Origin: Lunularia cruciata
Lineage: Eukaryota > Streptophyta > Marchantiopsida > Lunulariales > Lunulariaceae
Direction of reading: 5' to 3'
Length of the DNA stretch: 64,000 nucleotides
Assembly (NCBI GenBank): GCA_948567375.1
Contig: OX419758.1
Coordinates: 36,595,473 to 36,659,472, forward strand
The notes beneath the pieces are model-generated. The model was given only the letters and a program-made list of their open reading frames with translations. It did not search any database and was not told the DNA's origin. Positions within the stretch are counted from its first letter, which is position 1; every line of letters begins with the position of its first letter. The translations under genes were made by a program, and so were the position numbers. This document shows positions 63,301 through 64,000 of the stretch, piece by piece.

Positions 63301-63724
63301 TATTGGGAGGAGATACCTCTTATAGACCAAGTTGGTAGTTAGGTGAGGAATGGGTATGTTGCCTACTAGTGCACTTTAGTAGTGGTAGTCTTGGCTCACT
63401 ACAATCAGGGACTATGGTATCATTTTTAACTTTAAGTGGTTCCATTATTTGACCTATAGAAGTATTGAAGGGGAATGCTCATGTAGAGAATACTTCAATA
63501 TCAAAGGAGATCACTTTTGGAGTACAAGTGAGATCATTCCATCCACCTTGGATGTTCCATTGTGGAGTTCTAAGGAGGCATTGCAACATCATGCGGATCA
63601 ATTAATGCAAAAGGCTTGCATTCAAACCTTTGTATCACCATGAGATTGATGTGAGGATGAGCCTTTGAAGTCTATTACCTTGTCACCTTTGTGCACCACA
63701 CTCATTTCTTGGTAGTATCCAATA

Positions 63725-63841
63725 GAGAAAGTATATCTATTGGAGTTGTTTGGTGGGATTAGCACTGGACTAGCTATGGTATTATATGCAAGTATACGAG
63801 TACATACGTACTTGTATGTGGAGAGAGATGAGATTTTTAAG
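63725..63841 (+). other. Cytosine-methyltransferase-like domain start within the LTR element fossil
   Basis: A 39-codon stretch includes LLELFGGISTGLA followed about 15 residues later by YLYVERDE. This matches the shape of motif I of DNA cytosine-5 methyltransferases (a [FL]-x-G-[IL]-G-T-G-L loop that binds S-adenosylmethionine) and the acidic strand that follows. LTR elements carrying such a domain have been reported from the charophyte Klebsormidium and from dinoflagellates. The remaining motifs, including the catalytic Pro-Cys, would lie beyond the window. It is part of a fossil and not an active enzyme gene. Confidence 0.6.
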
Positions 63842-64000
63842 TGAGTCTCTCTACATCATGTGGCACATTTGGCTTATCAGTATCTTGAGTTATTATCAAT
63901 GTTAATAGTCAAGGGTTACGAAAAGACCACTACCAACAAAAAATTTCTTGTTGGGAGCATAGTATTTGGAGAAACATGATCCCATTCATTTGGTGATTTT

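Larger units (their letters stand above)
60100..64000 (+). mobile_element. Old Ty3/Gypsy-like LTR retrotransposon fossil, truncated by the window edge
   Basis: Parts in order on the plus strand: a gag-like stretch (about 61.0-62.1 kb) with a zinc knuckle CWTCGGPHLKREC at 62066-62104; a protease-like stretch with the D-S-G-A signature at 62902-62913; an aspartic-protease-adjacent region (about 63.05-63.3 kb); and the beginning of a cytosine-methyltransferase-like domain (63725-63841). Reverse transcriptase, RNase H and integrase would lie beyond 64000. The element is broken many times, has no long open frame and is clearly ancient. CpG is almost absent (none between 61991 and 62457), as expected after long methylation and deamination. 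The left border is approximate because I could not identify the LTR or primer-binding site. Confidence 0.7.

Overview
This window is eukaryotic nuclear DNA from a land plant. It has few genes, long non-coding stretches, many microsatellites, spliceosomal GT-AG introns and decayed transposable elements. Two genes are certain. One is a long, apparently intronless coding region for a FANTASTIC FOUR (FAF) domain protein (11442..14324, minus), a plant-specific family. The other is a complete 12-exon gene for subunit 2 of the conserved oligomeric Golgi complex, COG2 (CDS span 49924..58529, minus; 762 residues). COG2 was rebuilt exon by exon using the conserved plant protein and splice signals. The FAF protein is unusually long, and the retroelement fossil at the right edge resembles a type reported from a charophyte alga. 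Both suggest a non-seed plant (bryophyte, lycophyte or fern), but this is inference and the species was not identified.

Layout. 1-11.4 kb: no recognisable gene; several tetra- and pentanucleotide microsatellites and small local duplications. 11.4-16.3 kb: FAF gene and its GA-rich upstream leader/promoter zone. 16.3-28.7 kb: mostly unexplained sequence with a leucine-rich-repeat-like relic near 17.1 kb. 28.7-32.4 kb: AT-rich DNA made partly of old tandem duplications, including a three-copy array of about 240 bp units. 29.7-39.2 kb: five dispersed copies of a conserved module of about 100 bp, two of them forming an inverted pair like the ends of a small transposon. 33.0-35.3 and 39.2-42.1 kb: GC-richer islands in AT-rich surroundings; the second contains a perfect 27-bp-arm palindrome. 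42.1-49.6 kb: low-information sequence ending in exon-like blocks of an unrecognised plus-strand gene or pseudogene that converges on COG2. 49.9-58.5 kb: COG2, whose introns carry a partial duplication of its own exon 11 and a private repeat family. 60.1-64.0 kb: an old, CpG-depleted Ty3/Gypsy-like LTR retrotransposon fossil running off the window edge.

Most notable observations: (1) the retrotransposon fossil carries, after its gag zinc knuckle and protease-like region, the start of a cytosine-methyltransferase-like domain (63725..63841); (2) the FAF protein has four diverged copies of a 50-60 residue module ahead of the FAF domain; (3) the five-copy module at 29.7-39.2 kb belongs to no family I recognise; (4) COG2 has a head-to-tail duplication that includes part of a coding exon; (5) there are two strong hairpins at 41.8 and 60.3 kb. 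The two host genes have no functional link that I can see. COG2 acts in Golgi vesicle tethering and FAF proteins act in meristem-size and signalling control.
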